The position numbers and the translations under genes were made by a program. Below, in pieces: positions 30,025-39,885 of a stretch of 64,000 bases of DNA. Origin of the DNA: DASQFQ01 sp963722815 (GTDB lineage: Bacteria; Actinomycetota; Thermoleophilia; Solirubrobacterales; Solirubrobacteraceae); contig CAVROM010000011.1 of NCBI GenBank assembly GCA_963722815.1, positions 62,001 through 126,000 on the forward strand, given 5' to 3'. The notes beneath the pieces are model-generated. The model ran no database searches, was not told the DNA's origin, and saw only the letters and a list, made by a program, of their open reading frames with translations. Every line of letters starts with the position of its first letter. Positions within the stretch are counted from its first letter, which is position 1.

Positions 30025-33000
30025 CTCCCGCCACGAGCGCGCGGGCCCGCTCCGCGAGCACGACCATCCCGAGCGCGTCGGCGATCACGATCGCTTCGGC
30101 GAGGCGCTCGCGGGCCGCGGCCTCGTCGCCCGGCTCGCCGCGCGCCAGCAGCATCTCCGCCCACGCCAGCTCGGTCCGCGCCAGGAACGGCCGCGCGCCC
30201 ATCCGCACGTGCATCTCGCGCGCCTCGAAGAAGCGCCGCTCGGCCTCGTCCCACTCGCCCAGCACGCTCGCCAGCATCCCGAGCAGCCGCGACGCGCAGC
30301 CGTTGCAGCTCGCCGCCCGCCCCACGATCACGTTGCGGCCGCCGTGCGGCGCGAGCAGCGCGTGCAGCTCGCGCGCCCGCTCCGCGTCGCCGAGCGCCGC
30401 GCAGACCTCCGAGAGCAGGGTGACCGCGATCAGCCAGTTGGCGTCGCGCGGGAGCGCGGCGAGGTCGACCGCCTCGAGCGCCTCGCGCGCCTCGTCGAGT
30501 CGCCCCAGCTCGAGGTGCATCAGCGCCTGCGTGCAGCGCCACGCCGGAATCGCCGGGTACATCTCGATGAAGCGCGCGACCGCCTCCTCCACCTCGCCCA
30601 GGCGCCCCTGCTCGCGGCGGATGTTGAACATCGCCATCGCGTAGTAGTGCAGGGCGTTCTCGGCGTGCTCGCGCTGACCGATCGCGAGCGTCTCGTTGGC
30701 CAGCCGCTCGGCATCGTCGAACGCGCCCGCGAGCTGCGCGCGCGTGCAGCGGAAGAGCGACGTCCACCACAGGTACAGCGGCCGCTGCACAACGGAGGCG
30801 AGCGTCGCCGCCGCCTCGATCTGGACGTCGGCGCCGTCGACGTCGCCGAGCTCGAGCAGGTCGACCACGGTCCAGCCCGCGCCCTCCAGCTCGAGCTCGA
30901 GGTCGCCCACCTCGGCGGCGATGCGGCGCAGCTCGGCCGCCACGTCGAGCCGCTCCTCGACGTTCTCCGGCCGCCACAGCACGTAGTGGCGCGCGTCGAG
31001 CGCGCTGGCGAGCGTCACCGGGTCGCCGATCCGCCGCGCGATCGCCACCGCCTCCTCGCTCAGCGCCAGCCGCCGCTCGGGCTGGCCGGCGTAGTAGAGC
31101 TCGAGCGAGAGGCGGCCGAGCAGCCGCGCGCGCAGCGGCGAGTCCTCCTCCCCCAGCCCGGCCAGCGCTTCCTCGAGCACGGCGACGATCTCCGGGTCCT
31201 CGCGGCCGAGCGTCGACCACGGGCCGGCCACCCCGAGCGCCGCGCGCGCCAGCAGCACCGGGTCCTCGAGCTCCTTCGCGACCGCCAGCGCCTGGGCGAA
31301 CGACTCGTGCGCGCCCTCCAGCCCCGCCCGCTCCTCCGAGGCGCCGAGCGCGAGCAGGAGCTCGCCACCGGTGCGGTCGCGCGCCTCGCTCGTCGCCTGC
31401 CGCGCACGCAGCGCGCCGCGGTAGTACTCAGCCGCCTCCTCCCACGCCAGCAGCCGGTCGGCGCGCCGCCCCGCGGCGAGCGCGAAGTCGATCGCGCGCT
31501 GCGGGCCTTCGACCGCCGCCGCGCGCGCGAAGTGGAACGCGAGCTGCGGCAGCCACGGGTCGAGGTCGTCGCGGTGACGCGCGAGGATCGTCTCCCCCAC
31601 CCGCGAGTGCAGCCGCGCGCGGCGCAGGCTCGAGAGGCCGTCGTAGAGCGTCGCCCGCACGAGCGCGTGGGCGAACGCGTAGCGCCCGACGCGGCCGCCG
31701 ACCTCGCGCAGCACCCGCGCCTCCACCGCCTCGTCGAGGGCCCCGACGAGCGCGTCGCCCGACAGCGGCCCGAGCGCCTCCAGCAGCCCGAAGTCGAACT
31801 CGCGGCCGAGCACGCACGCGACCTGCATCGCCTCGCGCGCGCTCTCCGGCAGCCGCGCGATCCGCCGCGCGGTTACCTCGCGCACGCCCTCCGGCACGCC
31901 GGCGTCCTCGAGGTCTCCGCCGTGGCGCAGGACCTCCTCTACGAAGAACGGGTTGCCCTCGGTCTCGTCGTGCAGCGTGTCGACGAAGGCCTCCGACGGC
32001 GCCGCGCCGAGCGCCTCCACCAACTCGGCGACCTCACCGCGCCCCAGCCCCGCGAGCGGGACGTGAGTGAGCATTCCGTCGCGCCGCAGCGTGGCGATCA
32101 GGTCGCCGAGCGGATGATCGTCCTCTTCGCGGTAGGTCCCGAGGAACATCGTGCGCCGCGGCTGGGGGGCGCGCAGCAGGTGGCGCAGGAGCTGGAGCGT
32201 CGGGCCGTCGGCCCACTGCAGGTCGTCGAATACGAGCAGCAGCGGCGCGCCGCTCGCGATCTCGGCGAGCAGGGCGGCGAGCGCGTCGAACAGCCGCTGG
32301 CGCTCCACGCCCGCGTCGCCGCGGACCGGCTTCGGCGGCTCGCCCAGCTCCGGCAGCAGGGCGGCGAGGTCGGCGGCGCGCGGGCCGAGCCGCTGCGCCG
32401 GCCCAGTGAGGGCGGCGCCGCCGGACCAGCCGCGCAGCATCTGCAGGATCGGCCCGTACGCGCCGGGCCCGGTCTCGTCGAAGCGGCCGTAGAGGACGAC
32501 CGCGCCGTCGCGGTGCGCGGCGTGGGTGAACTCCGCGGCGAGCCGCGACTTGCCGATCCCGGCCTCGCCCGCGAGCAGGACGAGCCGCCGCTCGTCGCCG
32601 ATCGCCGCGTCCCACGCGCCGCGCAGCGCGGCGAGCGCCTCGCGGCGCCCGACGAACGCGTGCTTCGCGGTGGCTGCCGCGAGGCCGGCGGGCAGCGGGC
32701 CGGGCGCGGCGGCCGGCGGCGGCGCCTCGGGCGGCGGCCCGTCGCCGCGCAGCAGCCGCTCGTGGACGGCGATCACGGCGGGCCCGGGCGCGGTGCCCAG
32801 CTCGTCGCGCAGCCGCTGGCGCAGCTCGTCGAACGCCCGCAGCGCCTCGGCGGGGTTGCCGGCTGCCTCGTGCACCTCCATCAGGAGCCGGTGCGAGGAC
32901 TCGCGGAACGGTGCCAGCCCGATCGCGGTGCGGGCGGCGTGCTCCGCGGCGTCGAGCTCGCGCCCGCCGAGCCGCAGCTCGGCCTCCCCCAGCGCCTCCA

Positions 33001-33490
33001 GCGCACGCAGCCGCAGGCCTTCGACCTCGCGCCGGCGCTCGCGCACCCATGGGCCGTCGCACTCGGCGAGGAACGGCTCGGCGCCGAACGCGAGCGCGGC
33101 GCGGGCCTGGACGGCGGCGTCCTCGTAGGCGCGGTCCTCGAGCGCCTGGGCGGCGAGCTCGACGGCCTCGCCGAGCAGCTCGGTGTCGACGACCAGCGGC
33201 TCGGGCAGCGTGAGCCGCACCTCGGCGCGGCCGGTCAGCGCCTCGGGGCCGAGCGCGCGGCGGAGCTTGGAGAGCAGCGCGGAGAGCGCGGAGTCGGACG
33301 AGGCGGGCGCATCCTTCGGCCACAACACGTCCTCGAGCTCGTAGCGCGGGCAGGCGCGGGTGCGGTGGCACGCGAGGTAGGCGAGCAGCAGCTGACCCTG
33401 GCGCCCCGGCAGCGCGGCCGCGCGGCCGTCGCTGCTGGTGGCCGCGACGCGGCCGCAGAGGCGGATCTCCCAGTGGACTTCCCGAGCCAC
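29993..33490 (-). CDS. SARP-type BTAD/AAA/TPR transcriptional regulator (AfsR/LuxR-LAL-like)
   Basis: A 1165-residue regulator. Residues about 8-100 form the OmpR/SARP winged-helix domain (GRQGQLLLAYLACHR and SSDSALSALLSKLRRALGPE), about 105-250 the BTAD domain (AFDELRQRLRDELGTAPGPA), about 285-500 an AAA_16 ATPase (Walker A LLAGEAGIGKSRLA near 306-314; Walker B PLLLVFDDLQWADG), and about 650-1160 tetratricopeptide-like helical repeats. Such proteins activate secondary-metabolite or stress genes after ATP binding. It is divergent from a Ser/Thr kinase gene 75 bases away, and AfsR-type regulators are known kinase targets. The stop is inside the 39-nt repeat. Confidence 0.88.
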   Translation of the reverse strand: MAREVHWEIRLCGRVAATSSDGRAAALPGRQGQLLLAYLACHRTRACPRYELEDVLWPKDAPASSDSALSALLSKLRRALGPEALTGRAEVRLTLPEPLVVDTELLGEAVELAAQALEDRAYEDAAVQARAALAFGAEPFLAECDGPWVRERRREVEGLRLRALEALGEAELRLGGRELDAAEHAARTAIGLAPFRESSHRLLMEVHEAAGNPAEALRAFDELRQRLRDELGTAPGPAVIAVHERLLRGDGPPPEAPPPAAAPGPLPAGLAAATAKHAFVGRREALAALRGAWDAAIGDERRLVLLAGEAGIGKSRLAAEFTHAAHRDGAVVLYGRFDETGPGAYGPILQMLRGWSGGAALTGPAQRLGPRAADLAALLPELGEPPKPVRGDAGVERQRLFDALAALLAEIASGAPLLLVFDDLQWADGPTLQLLRHLLRAPQPRRTMFLGTYREEDDHPLGDLIATLRRDGMLTHVPLAGLGRGEVAELVEALGAAPSEAFVDTLHDETEGNPFFVEEVLRHGGDLEDAGVPEGVREVTARRIARLPESAREAMQVACVLGREFDFGLLEALGPLSGDALVGALDEAVEARVLREVGGRVGRYAFAHALVRATLYDGLSSLRRARLHSRVGETILARHRDDLDPWLPQLAFHFARAAAVEGPQRAIDFALAAGRRADRLLAWEEAAEYYRGALRARQATSEARDRTGGELLLALGASEERAGLEGAHESFAQALAVAKELEDPVLLARAALGVAGPWSTLGREDPEIVAVLEEALAGLGEEDSPLRARLLGRLSLELYYAGQPERRLALSEEAVAIARRIGDPVTLASALDARHYVLWRPENVEERLDVAAELRRIAAEVGDLELELEGAGWTVVDLLELGDVDGADVQIEAAATLASVVQRPLYLWWTSLFRCTRAQLAGAFDDAERLANETLAIGQREHAENALHYYAMAMFNIRREQGRLGEVEEAVARFIEMYPAIPAWRCTQALMHLELGRLDEAREALEAVDLAALPRDANWLIAVTLLSEVCAALGDAERARELHALLAPHGGRNVIVGRAASCNGCASRLLGMLASVLGEWDEAERRFFEAREMHVRMGARPFLARTELAWAEMLLARGEPGDEAAARERLAEAIVIADALGMVVLAERARALVAGARRQARQLAD

Positions 33491-33565
33491 TCCCGCTGCA
33501 AGCTACTCCTCCGCCAACCTTTCTCCAAGGTCCGGCCAAGCGCACGCTGCGGTACCGTCGGCGCC

Positions 33566-34837
33566 GTGAACGCTCCAGCGCCGGGTACGGAGCTCGCCGG
33601 GGGATACCGGCTCGGAGCGCCCGTCGCGCAAGGTGCGATGGGCAGCATCTACGAGGCCACGGCCCCCGACGGGCGCCGCGTCGCGGCGAAGCGGCTGCTC
33701 GACGAGCGCCACGCCGCGCGCTTCGAGATCGAGGGGCGGCTGCTCAGCCGGTTCGACCACCCACGCGTGGTCGAGGTGCTCGGCACGGTCGACGACGCGA
33801 CCGGCCGCTACCTGCTCATGGAGTGGGTCGAGGGCGAGGACCTCGCGCACGTCCTGCGCCGCCGCGGCAACCCGGGGCTGCCGGAGGAGGACGTCACGCG
33901 CTACGCGCTCGAGGCCGCCGAGGCACTGCGCTACGTGCACGAGCAGCAGACGATCCACCGCGACGTCAAGCCGCAGAACCTCATGCTCTCGCCCGACCGC
34001 GGCGTCGTGCTGGTCGACTTCGGGATCGCGCGCGACCTCGCCGTGGAGAGCGCGACCGAGGGCATCGGCACGCCCGGCTACATGGCGCCGGAGGCGTTCA
34101 CGGGCGGCCCTCTGTCGCCGCGCACCGACGTCTACGGGCTGGCGATGACGGCGTGGACGCTGCTGACGAGCGTGCCCGCGCGCTACGCGAGCGTGCGGCC
34201 GCCGACGGGTACGAGCGCGACGCTCCTGGCGACGTTGGACGCCGCGCTGGCGGTCGACCCGGAACGGCGGCTCCCGTCGATGCAGGCGTTCGCGGACGGG
34301 CTGGGCGGCCGGCTCCCGACCGAGCGCGGGCGCGACATCGGCGTCTCCGCCGAGGTCGGCGAGGCGACCGCGCGCGTCCTGTCGGCGGTGGTCAAGACGG
34401 CCGCGGGCGTGTTCGACGCGGCCGCCACCTCGATCGCCCTGCGGCGGAGCGACGGCGGGCTGGACTACCAGGCCGCCTGGGGCGCGGGCGCCGACGAGGT
34501 CGTGGGCATGCGCCTGCGGCCGGGCCAGGGCATCGCCGGCCGCGTGCTCGCCACCGGCGTCGGCGAGGTGATCCAGGACTGCCGCAACGACCCCGACTTC
34601 GCGGCCGCCGTGGCGCGCGGGACCGGCTACGTGCCGTACACGATGCTCGTCGTCCCGCTGGTGCCGGACGACGTGTCGGTGGGTGTCCTGACGGTCCTGG
34701 ACAAGCGCGACGGCTCGTCCTACGACGTCAGCGACCTCGCTCGGGCGGGGATGTTCGCCGACCTGGCGTTGACGGCGATCGATGCGGAGCCTGGGGCCCG
34801 GGCGGCGCTGACGACCGCCATCGCTCGCGGGGTTTGA
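33566..34837 (+). CDS. Ser/Thr protein kinase with C-terminal GAF domain
   Basis: A 423-residue kinase (Hanks type). The Gly-rich loop GAPVAQGAMGSIYEA, Lys42, HRDVKPQN (131-138), DFG (151-153), GTPGYMAPE and the DVYGLAMTAWTLLTS helix are all present; the domain ends near residue 250. Residues about 265-420 form a GAF domain (GIAGRVLATGVGEVIQDCRN, MLVVPLVPDDVSVGVLTVLD). There is no membrane helix, so it is cytoplasmic, unlike PknB; the GAF domain may sense a small molecule. GTG 33566 gives the natural N-terminus (NAPAPGTELAGGYRLG). Divergent from the SARP regulator. Confidence 0.9.
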   Translation: MNAPAPGTELAGGYRLGAPVAQGAMGSIYEATAPDGRRVAAKRLLDERHAARFEIEGRLLSRFDHPRVVEVLGTVDDATGRYLLMEWVEGEDLAHVLRRRGNPGLPEEDVTRYALEAAEALRYVHEQQTIHRDVKPQNLMLSPDRGVVLVDFGIARDLAVESATEGIGTPGYMAPEAFTGGPLSPRTDVYGLAMTAWTLLTSVPARYASVRPPTGTSATLLATLDAALAVDPERRLPSMQAFADGLGGRLPTERGRDIGVSAEVGEATARVLSAVVKTAAGVFDAAATSIALRRSDGGLDYQAAWGAGADEVVGMRLRPGQGIAGRVLATGVGEVIQDCRNDPDFAAAVARGTGYVPYTMLVVPLVPDDVSVGVLTVLDKRDGSSYDVSDLARAGMFADLALTAIDAEPGARAALTTAIARGV

Positions 34838-34912
34838 ATCAACTTCTGCATTGAAGAGTGACGGAAGTGCGCTTTCGGCCGGGTTGGCTGCCGTGAGCGG
34901 GAGAGTTCCGAG

Positions 34913-34959
34913 GGGTGTGCGCAGAACTTCACGACAGTCGTGAACTTCTGCACACACCC
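34913..34959. repeat. 47-bp near-perfect palindrome over the AbiEi-like gene start
   Basis: Two 23-base arms around a single central A at 34936, with only two mismatched positions. One arm contains GCGCAGAACTTCACGAC, the other GTCGTGAACTTCTGC. It covers the GTG at 34915 and the first about 14 codons. Could act as an operator for autoregulation or as a mobile palindromic unit. Confidence 0.75.
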
Positions 34960-35840
34960 GCCGACTTGGCGGTCGGGAGGGTGGCGGCTCGGCAGGGTGG
35001 CGTGGTCTCGGTGGCTCAGCTGCATGCCGCCGGGCTGGGCCGCGGCGCGATCCACGCTCGGGCTCGCGCCGGCCGGCTGGTGCGGGTCCATCGCGGGGTC
35101 TACGCGGTCGGGCATGCGCAGCTGACGGCGGTCGGCTGGCGTTGGGCCGCGGTGCTGGCTTGTGGTGGCCCCAGCCGGCGGCGCTGAGTCATCAAAGCGC
35201 CGCCGTGGTCTGGGGCCTGCTTCCTTCACCCGCGAAGTTCGACGTCACGACGCTCGGCGCCGCCCATGGGACGGCGAGCATCCGCGTCCATCGCGGCGCG
35301 CTGACGGCGAACGACATCACCACCATCGACGACCTCCCCCTCACCACCGTCGCCCGCACCCTCGTCGACCTCGCCACCACCCTCACCCGGCACCAGACCG
35401 AGCGCGTCGTCCACCGCGCGGAACACCTCCGCCTCCTCGACACGCGCTCCCTCGATGAGCAGTTGTCCCGCGCGCAGGGCAGGCCGACGAGGAAGTTGCG
35501 GGCGGCGCTGAGGAGGTTGGAGATCGACGAGCCAGACATCACCCGCACCGTGCTCGAGGAACGGTTCCTCGCGCTCGTCCTCAATGCCCAGTTGCCGCGG
35601 CCCGAGGTCAACGCGATGGTGGGCGAAGAGGAAGTCGACTTCCTCTGGCGCGCGGAGCGGTTGCTCGTCGAGACCGACGGCGCCGCCACCCACTTGACGG
35701 TGGAGGCCTTCGAGGAGGATCGGCGAAGGGACGCCGTGCACTCGATGATGGGGTTCAGAACCCTGCGTTTCACCTGGCGGCAGGTGGTCTACGAGCCACG
35801 TTTCGTAACCGCGGCGATAGCGCCCGCGATCGCGGGGTAG
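34915..35840 (+). pseudogene. AbiEi-type winged-helix antitoxin fused to DUF559 (Vsr-like PDDEXK) domain, frameshifted
   Basis: The first frame (34915-35187) encodes an AbiEi-like wHTH: VVSVAQLHAAGLGRGAIHAR, RLVRVHRGVYAVGH. It would continue in the next frame from about 35170: PAALSHQSAAVVWGLLPSPA, then DLPLTTVARTLVDLATTL and a C-terminal DUF559 domain (ERLLVETDGAATHLTVEAFE, EDRRRDAVHSMMGFRTLRFT). One indel near 35165-35175 splits it. No AbiEii-type toxin lies beside it, so it is not a complete toxin-antitoxin pair; such lone AbiEi-DUF559 genes are common in actinobacteria. Indel may be real or an error. Confidence 0.75.
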
Positions 35841-35852
35841 CCTCACGCCTCG

Positions 35853-36323
35853 ATGGACGCCGACGTCACGCTCACCATCAACGGCGCCGAGCACCGGCTC
35901 ACGGTCGACACCCGCACCACCCTCCTCGACCTGCTCCGCGAGCACCTCGACCTCACGGGCGCGAAGAAGGGCTGCGACCACGGCCAGTGCGGCTCGTGCA
36001 CGATCCTGATCGACGGGCGGCGGGCGAACAGCTGCCTCGCGCTCGCGGTCGCCCATGACGGCGCCGAGCTGACCACGATCGAAGGGCTCGGGAGCGAGGC
36101 GGAGCTGCACCCGCTGCAGGCGGCCTTCATCGAGCGCGACGCCTTCCAGTGCGGCTACTGCACGCCGGGCCAGCTGTGCTCCGCGGTCGGGATGATCGCC
36201 GAGGCGGAGCGCGAGGGCGCGAGGCTCGACGCCCCCGAGATCCGCGAGCGCATGAGCGGCAACCTCTGCCGCTGCGGCGCGTACCCGAACATCGTCGCCG
36301 CGATCGCGGACACCGTCGGATGA
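35853..36323 (+). CDS. (2Fe-2S) subunit of a molybdenum hydroxylase (xanthine dehydrogenase/aldehyde oxidoreductase family)
   Basis: A 156-residue small subunit carrying two [2Fe-2S] clusters. The plant-type cluster motif KKGCDHGQCGSCTILIDG is followed by the family's second cluster CGYCTPGQLCSAVGM...GNLCRCGAYPNIV, with all eight Cys. Length and layout match PaoA/CoxS-type subunits that pass electrons from the molybdopterin to FAD. ATG overlaps nothing upstream; its TGA overlaps the FAD-subunit ATG (ATGA). This gene is intact, in contrast to the two that follow, both frameshifted. Confidence 0.95.
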   Translation: MDADVTLTINGAEHRLTVDTRTTLLDLLREHLDLTGAKKGCDHGQCGSCTILIDGRRANSCLALAVAHDGAELTTIEGLGSEAELHPLQAAFIERDAFQCGYCTPGQLCSAVGMIAEAEREGARLDAPEIRERMSGNLCRCGAYPNIVAAIADTVG

Positions 36324-37286
36324 AGGCGTTCGCGTACGAGCGCGCGGGCGACGCGGCCGCCGCGGTCGAGGCCGCGGCGAACGGCGCCACCTTCCTCGGC
36401 GGCGGCACCAACCTCGTCGACCTGATGAAGCTGGGCGTGGCCGAGCCGACGCGCCTGGTCGACGTCTCCCGCCTCCCCCACGACACGATCGAGGAGACCG
36501 CCCACGGTGTGCGGGTCGGCGCCGCGGTCCGCAACACCGACCTCGCCACGCACCCGCTGATCCGCGAGCGCTACCCCCTGCCTCAGTGATGCCGTCCTCG
36601 CCGGCGCCTCCGGCCAGCTGCGCAACCTCGCGACCGTCGGCGGCAACCTCCTCCAGCGCACCCGCTGCAGCTACTTCCAGGACGTCAGCAAGCCGTGCAA
36701 CAAGCGCCGCCCCGGCTCCGGCTGCCCGGCGCTCGAGGGCGACCACCGCAACCTCGCGATCCTCGGCCACTCCGAGCACTGCGTCGCCACCCACCCCTCG
36801 GACATGGCGGTCGCGCTGGCCGCGCTCGGCGCGGACGTCCACGTGCTCGGCGCCAACGGCGAGCGCACGATCCCGATCCCCGGCCTGCACCGGCTGCCCG
36901 GCGACAAGCCGCAGCACGACACCGTGCTCAACGGCGGCGACCTGATCACCGCCGTCGAGCTCGGCGCGCCCGCTCCGCGCTCGACGTATCGGAAGGTCCG
37001 CGACCGGGCGAGCTTCGCGTTCGCGGTGTTCTCCGTGGCCGCCGTCGTGGAGCTGGAGAACGGCGCGGTGAAGGACGTCCGGATCGCGCTCGGCGGCGTC
37101 GCCCACGTGCCGTGGCGAGCGGAGCGGGCGGAGGAGCGCTGCGCGGGCGACGAGCCGACCGCGGAGGCGTTCGCGGCCGCGGCCGACGCCGAGCTCGAGG
37201 CTGCGCGGCCGCTCCGGGACAACGGCTTCAAAGTGCCGCTGGCGCACAACGTGATCGTCCGGACCCTCTCGGAGCTGACGCAATGA
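36320..37286 (+). pseudogene. FAD-binding subunit of molybdenum hydroxylase (PaoB-like), one frameshift
   Basis: ATG 36320 opens MKAFAYERAGDAAAAVEAAA with GGGTNLVDLMKLG, an FAD-binding PCMH domain. At about 36585 the frame shifts (an extra C in CTGCCTCAGTGATG would account for it) and continues SDAVLAGASGQLRNLATVGG, NLLQRTRCSYFQDVSKPCNK, GDHRNLAILGHSEHCVATHP. The CO-dehydrogenase flavoprotein C-terminal domain follows to the TGA at 37286. Homology is continuous across the shift, with no gap. Start overlaps the [2Fe-2S] gene; stop overlaps the large-subunit ATG. Confidence 0.78.
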
Positions 37287-39340
37287 CAGGCATCGCGACG
37301 AAGAGCGTCGGCACCCCGCTCGTCCCGCGTCGACGGCCGCGACAAGGTCACCGGCCAGGCGCGCTACGCCTTCGAGCAGCCGGCCGAGGGCGTCGCCTAC
37401 GCCGCGCCCGTGGTCGCCACCATCGCCGCCGGCGAGATCGACGCCATCGACCCTGCCCCCGCGCTCGGCCTCCCCGGCGTGCTCGCGGTGATCTCGCACG
37501 ACAACGCGCCCCGCCTCGGCGAGACCGACGACGGCGAGCTGCTGCTCTTCCAGTCGGACACCGTCCACTACCGCGGGCAGATCGTCGCCGCCGTGGTGGC
37601 CGAGACGCTCGAGCAGGCGCGCGAGGCCGCCGGCCGCGGTCCGCGTCGACTACGCGCCGCGCGAGCACGACGTCGAGCTCTCCGCGCGAGCACGCCGGGC
37701 TCTACAAGCCCGACAAGGTCAACCCGTCGTTCCCGACCGACACCGCTCAGGGCGACGGCGGAGGAGGCGCTCGCACGAGCGCCGAGGTCCAGGTCGACGA
37801 GACCTACGCCACCGCCCCCATCCACAACAACGCGATGGAGCCGCACGCGAGCCTCGCCATGTGGACCGACGGCGACCTTCTCCTCTACGACTCGATCCAG
37901 GGCACGTACGGCGCGCGCCGCACGCTCGCCCAGGTGTTCGAGCTCGACCCGGAGCGGGTGCGCGTGATCGCGCAGCACGTCGGCGGCGGCTTCGGCTCGA
38001 AGGGGACGCCGCGACCGCAGGCGGTGCTCGCCGCGATCGCGGCGCGGATCGTCGGCAGACCCGTCAAGTGCGCGCTCCGGCGCCAGCAGATGTTCGCCAG
38101 CGTCGGCTACCGCACGCCGACGATCCAGCGCGTCCGCCTCGGCGCCACCAAGCGACGGCACGCTCACCGCGATCGCCCACGACGCGTTCGAGCAGACCTC
38201 GACCGTGCGCGAGTTCGCCGAGCAGACCTGCACGCCCACGCGCATGATGTACGCGGCGCCCGACCGCCTGACGCGCCACCGGCTGGTCGCGCTCGACGTT
38301 CCCACCCCGTCGTGGATGCGCGCGCCCGGCGAGTGCCCCGGGATGTTCGCGCTCGAGTCGGCGATCGACGAGCTCGCGATCGCCTGCGGCCTCGACCCGA
38401 TCGAGCTGCGCATCCGCAACGAGCCGGACGTCGACCCCGAGAAGGGCATGCCGTTCTCCTCGCGCAACCTCGTCGGCTGCCTGCGCGAGGGCGCCGAGCG
38501 CTTCGGCTGGGCCGACCGCGAGCCGCGCACCGACGGCCGCTGGCTGATCGGCACCGGCGTCGCCGCCTCGACCTACCCCGCCTACCGATCGCCCGCCAAG
38601 GCGACCGCCCGCTACGAGGGCGACGGCTACGCCGTCGAGATCGCCGCCACCGACATCGGCACCGGCGCGCGCACCGTGCTCACCCAGATCGCCGCCGACG
38701 CGCTCGGCGTCGACGTCGGAGCGGGTGCGGCTCGAGATCGGCGACTCCGACTTCGGCGTCGCGCCCGTCGCCGGCGGCTCGATGGGCACCGCGTCGTGGG
38801 GCACCGCCGTCGTGCGCGCCTGCGAGGCGCTGCTCGAGCAGGGCGAGGGCGAGGTGCTCGGTCCACACCGGCGACGAGATCAAGGCTCAGACACCAGCTC
38901 TCGCGCCACGCCTTCGGCGCGCAGTTCGTCGAGGTGCGGGTCGACGCCGACAGCGGCGAGGTCCGCGTCCCGCGCGTGCTCGGCGTGTTCGCCGCCGGGC
39001 GCGTCATCAACCCGAAGACCGCGCGCTCGCAGTTCATCGGCGGCATGACCCAGGGGCCTCGGGATGGCGCTGCAGGAGGAGAGCGTCATGGACCGCCAGT
39101 TCGGCGACTACCTCAACCACGACCTCGCGCAGTACCACTTCCCCGCCAACGCGGACATCGAGGAGATCGACGCCGTCTGGCTCGACGAGGACGACGGCGA
39201 GCTCAACCCGATGGGCTCCAAGGGCATCGGCGAGATCGGCATCGTCGGCACCGCGGCGGCGGTCGCCAACGCGGTCTTCCACGCCAACGGGCCGACGAGT
39301 GCGCGAGCTGCCGATCCGGCTCGACCGCGTGCTCGCCTAG
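37283..39340 (+). pseudogene. molybdopterin-binding large subunit (PaoC/XdhA-like), at least seven frameshifts
   Basis: Large catalytic subunit of the Mo hydroxylase, collected from all three frames: SVGTPL then VDGRDKVTGQARYAFEQPAE (37340); VDYAPREHDVEL (37650); HAGLYKPDKVNPSFPTDTAQ and VRVIAQHVGGGFGSKGTPRP (37690-38150); HDAFEQTSTVREFAEQTCTP and PSWMRAPGECPGMFALESAI (38175-38715); EIGDSDFGVAPVAGGSMGTA (38730-38860); FGAQFVEVRVDADSGEVRVP (38905-39055); NPMGSKGIGEIGIVGTAAAV (39065-39295); LPIRLDRVLA at the end. The MPT-binding GGGFGSK and the Glu of GSKGIGEIG are preserved. Shifts lack in-frame stops or missing blocks, so sequencing error is likely, but decay cannot be excluded. Stop shares CTAG with the MarR gene. 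Confidence 0.75.
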
Positions 39341-39879
39341 AGCGGGCTCGGCGGCGGCACGTCCATTCCCTGCTCCGCCAGGCCGCGCGCGACGGGGCAG
39401 TCGTCGCGCCGGCACCCTCCCTTGTCACACAGCCGGCACACGGTCACGCCGCGAGGGAGCCCGGCGGCGCGGACGAGCGCGCGGTCGAGGATCCCGGTCA
39501 GCACCGTCGCCTCCTCCGGCGTGAGATCGGGCATCGCCTCGCGGATTACCCGACGGCGCACGAGGACGACCTCGCGTGCGCGATCGAGCCCCTGGGCGGT
39601 CGCGGTGAGCGCGACCGCGGGGCCACGCCCGGATGGGCGCCGGTCGACGAGCCCGAGCTCGACGAGCCGATCGACGATCCGCACGGTCGCCGGGTGCGAG
39701 CGTCCGATCGCGCGCCGGAGGTCCTCGACGGTGCCCCCGGGTTGCTGGGCGACCACAGCGAGCGCGGCGGCCGCGCCGCCGGCATGACCGAGCACCGCCT
39801 CGGTCTCCTCGCGGATGCGGTCCGAGAGCGTGAGGACGAGCGCGCCCAGGAGGTTGTCGCGTCGATCGAGGTCGTCCAT
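39337..39879 (-). CDS. MarR family regulator with Cys-rich C-terminus
   Basis: A 180-residue winged-helix regulator: VVAQQPGGTVEDLRRAIGRS, HPATVRIVDRLVELGLVDRR is the wHTH and RPSGRGPAVALTATAQGL the wing. The C-terminal about 35 residues contain CRLCDKGGCRRDDCPVARG, four Cys that may bind zinc or sense oxidants. ATG 39879 (MDDLDRRDNLLG) is preferred; the next upstream ATG (39891) lies within the operator palindrome 39886-39920, which overlaps the MarR promoter and faces the NmrA-like gene. It therefore probably represses itself and the divergent oxidoreductase. Stop shares CTAG with the Mo-enzyme gene. Confidence 0.87.
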   Translation of the reverse strand: MDDLDRRDNLLGALVLTLSDRIREETEAVLGHAGGAAAALAVVAQQPGGTVEDLRRAIGRSHPATVRIVDRLVELGLVDRRPSGRGPAVALTATAQGLDRAREVVLVRRRVIREAMPDLTPEEATVLTGILDRALVRAAGLPRGVTVCRLCDKGGCRRDDCPVARGLAEQGMDVPPPSPL

Positions 39880-39885
39880 ATCTAT

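Noticed and set aside
30014..33560. Very long plus-strand open frame opposite the SARP regulator
   Set aside because: It is the antisense shadow of a GC-rich gene, low-complexity Arg/Glu/Leu; only its last 424 codons (33566-34837) are real kinase sequence.
34915..35840. Complete AbiE type IV toxin-antitoxin system
   Set aside because: No AbiEii nucleotidyltransferase gene lies on either side; the DUF559 fusion is a common orphan form.
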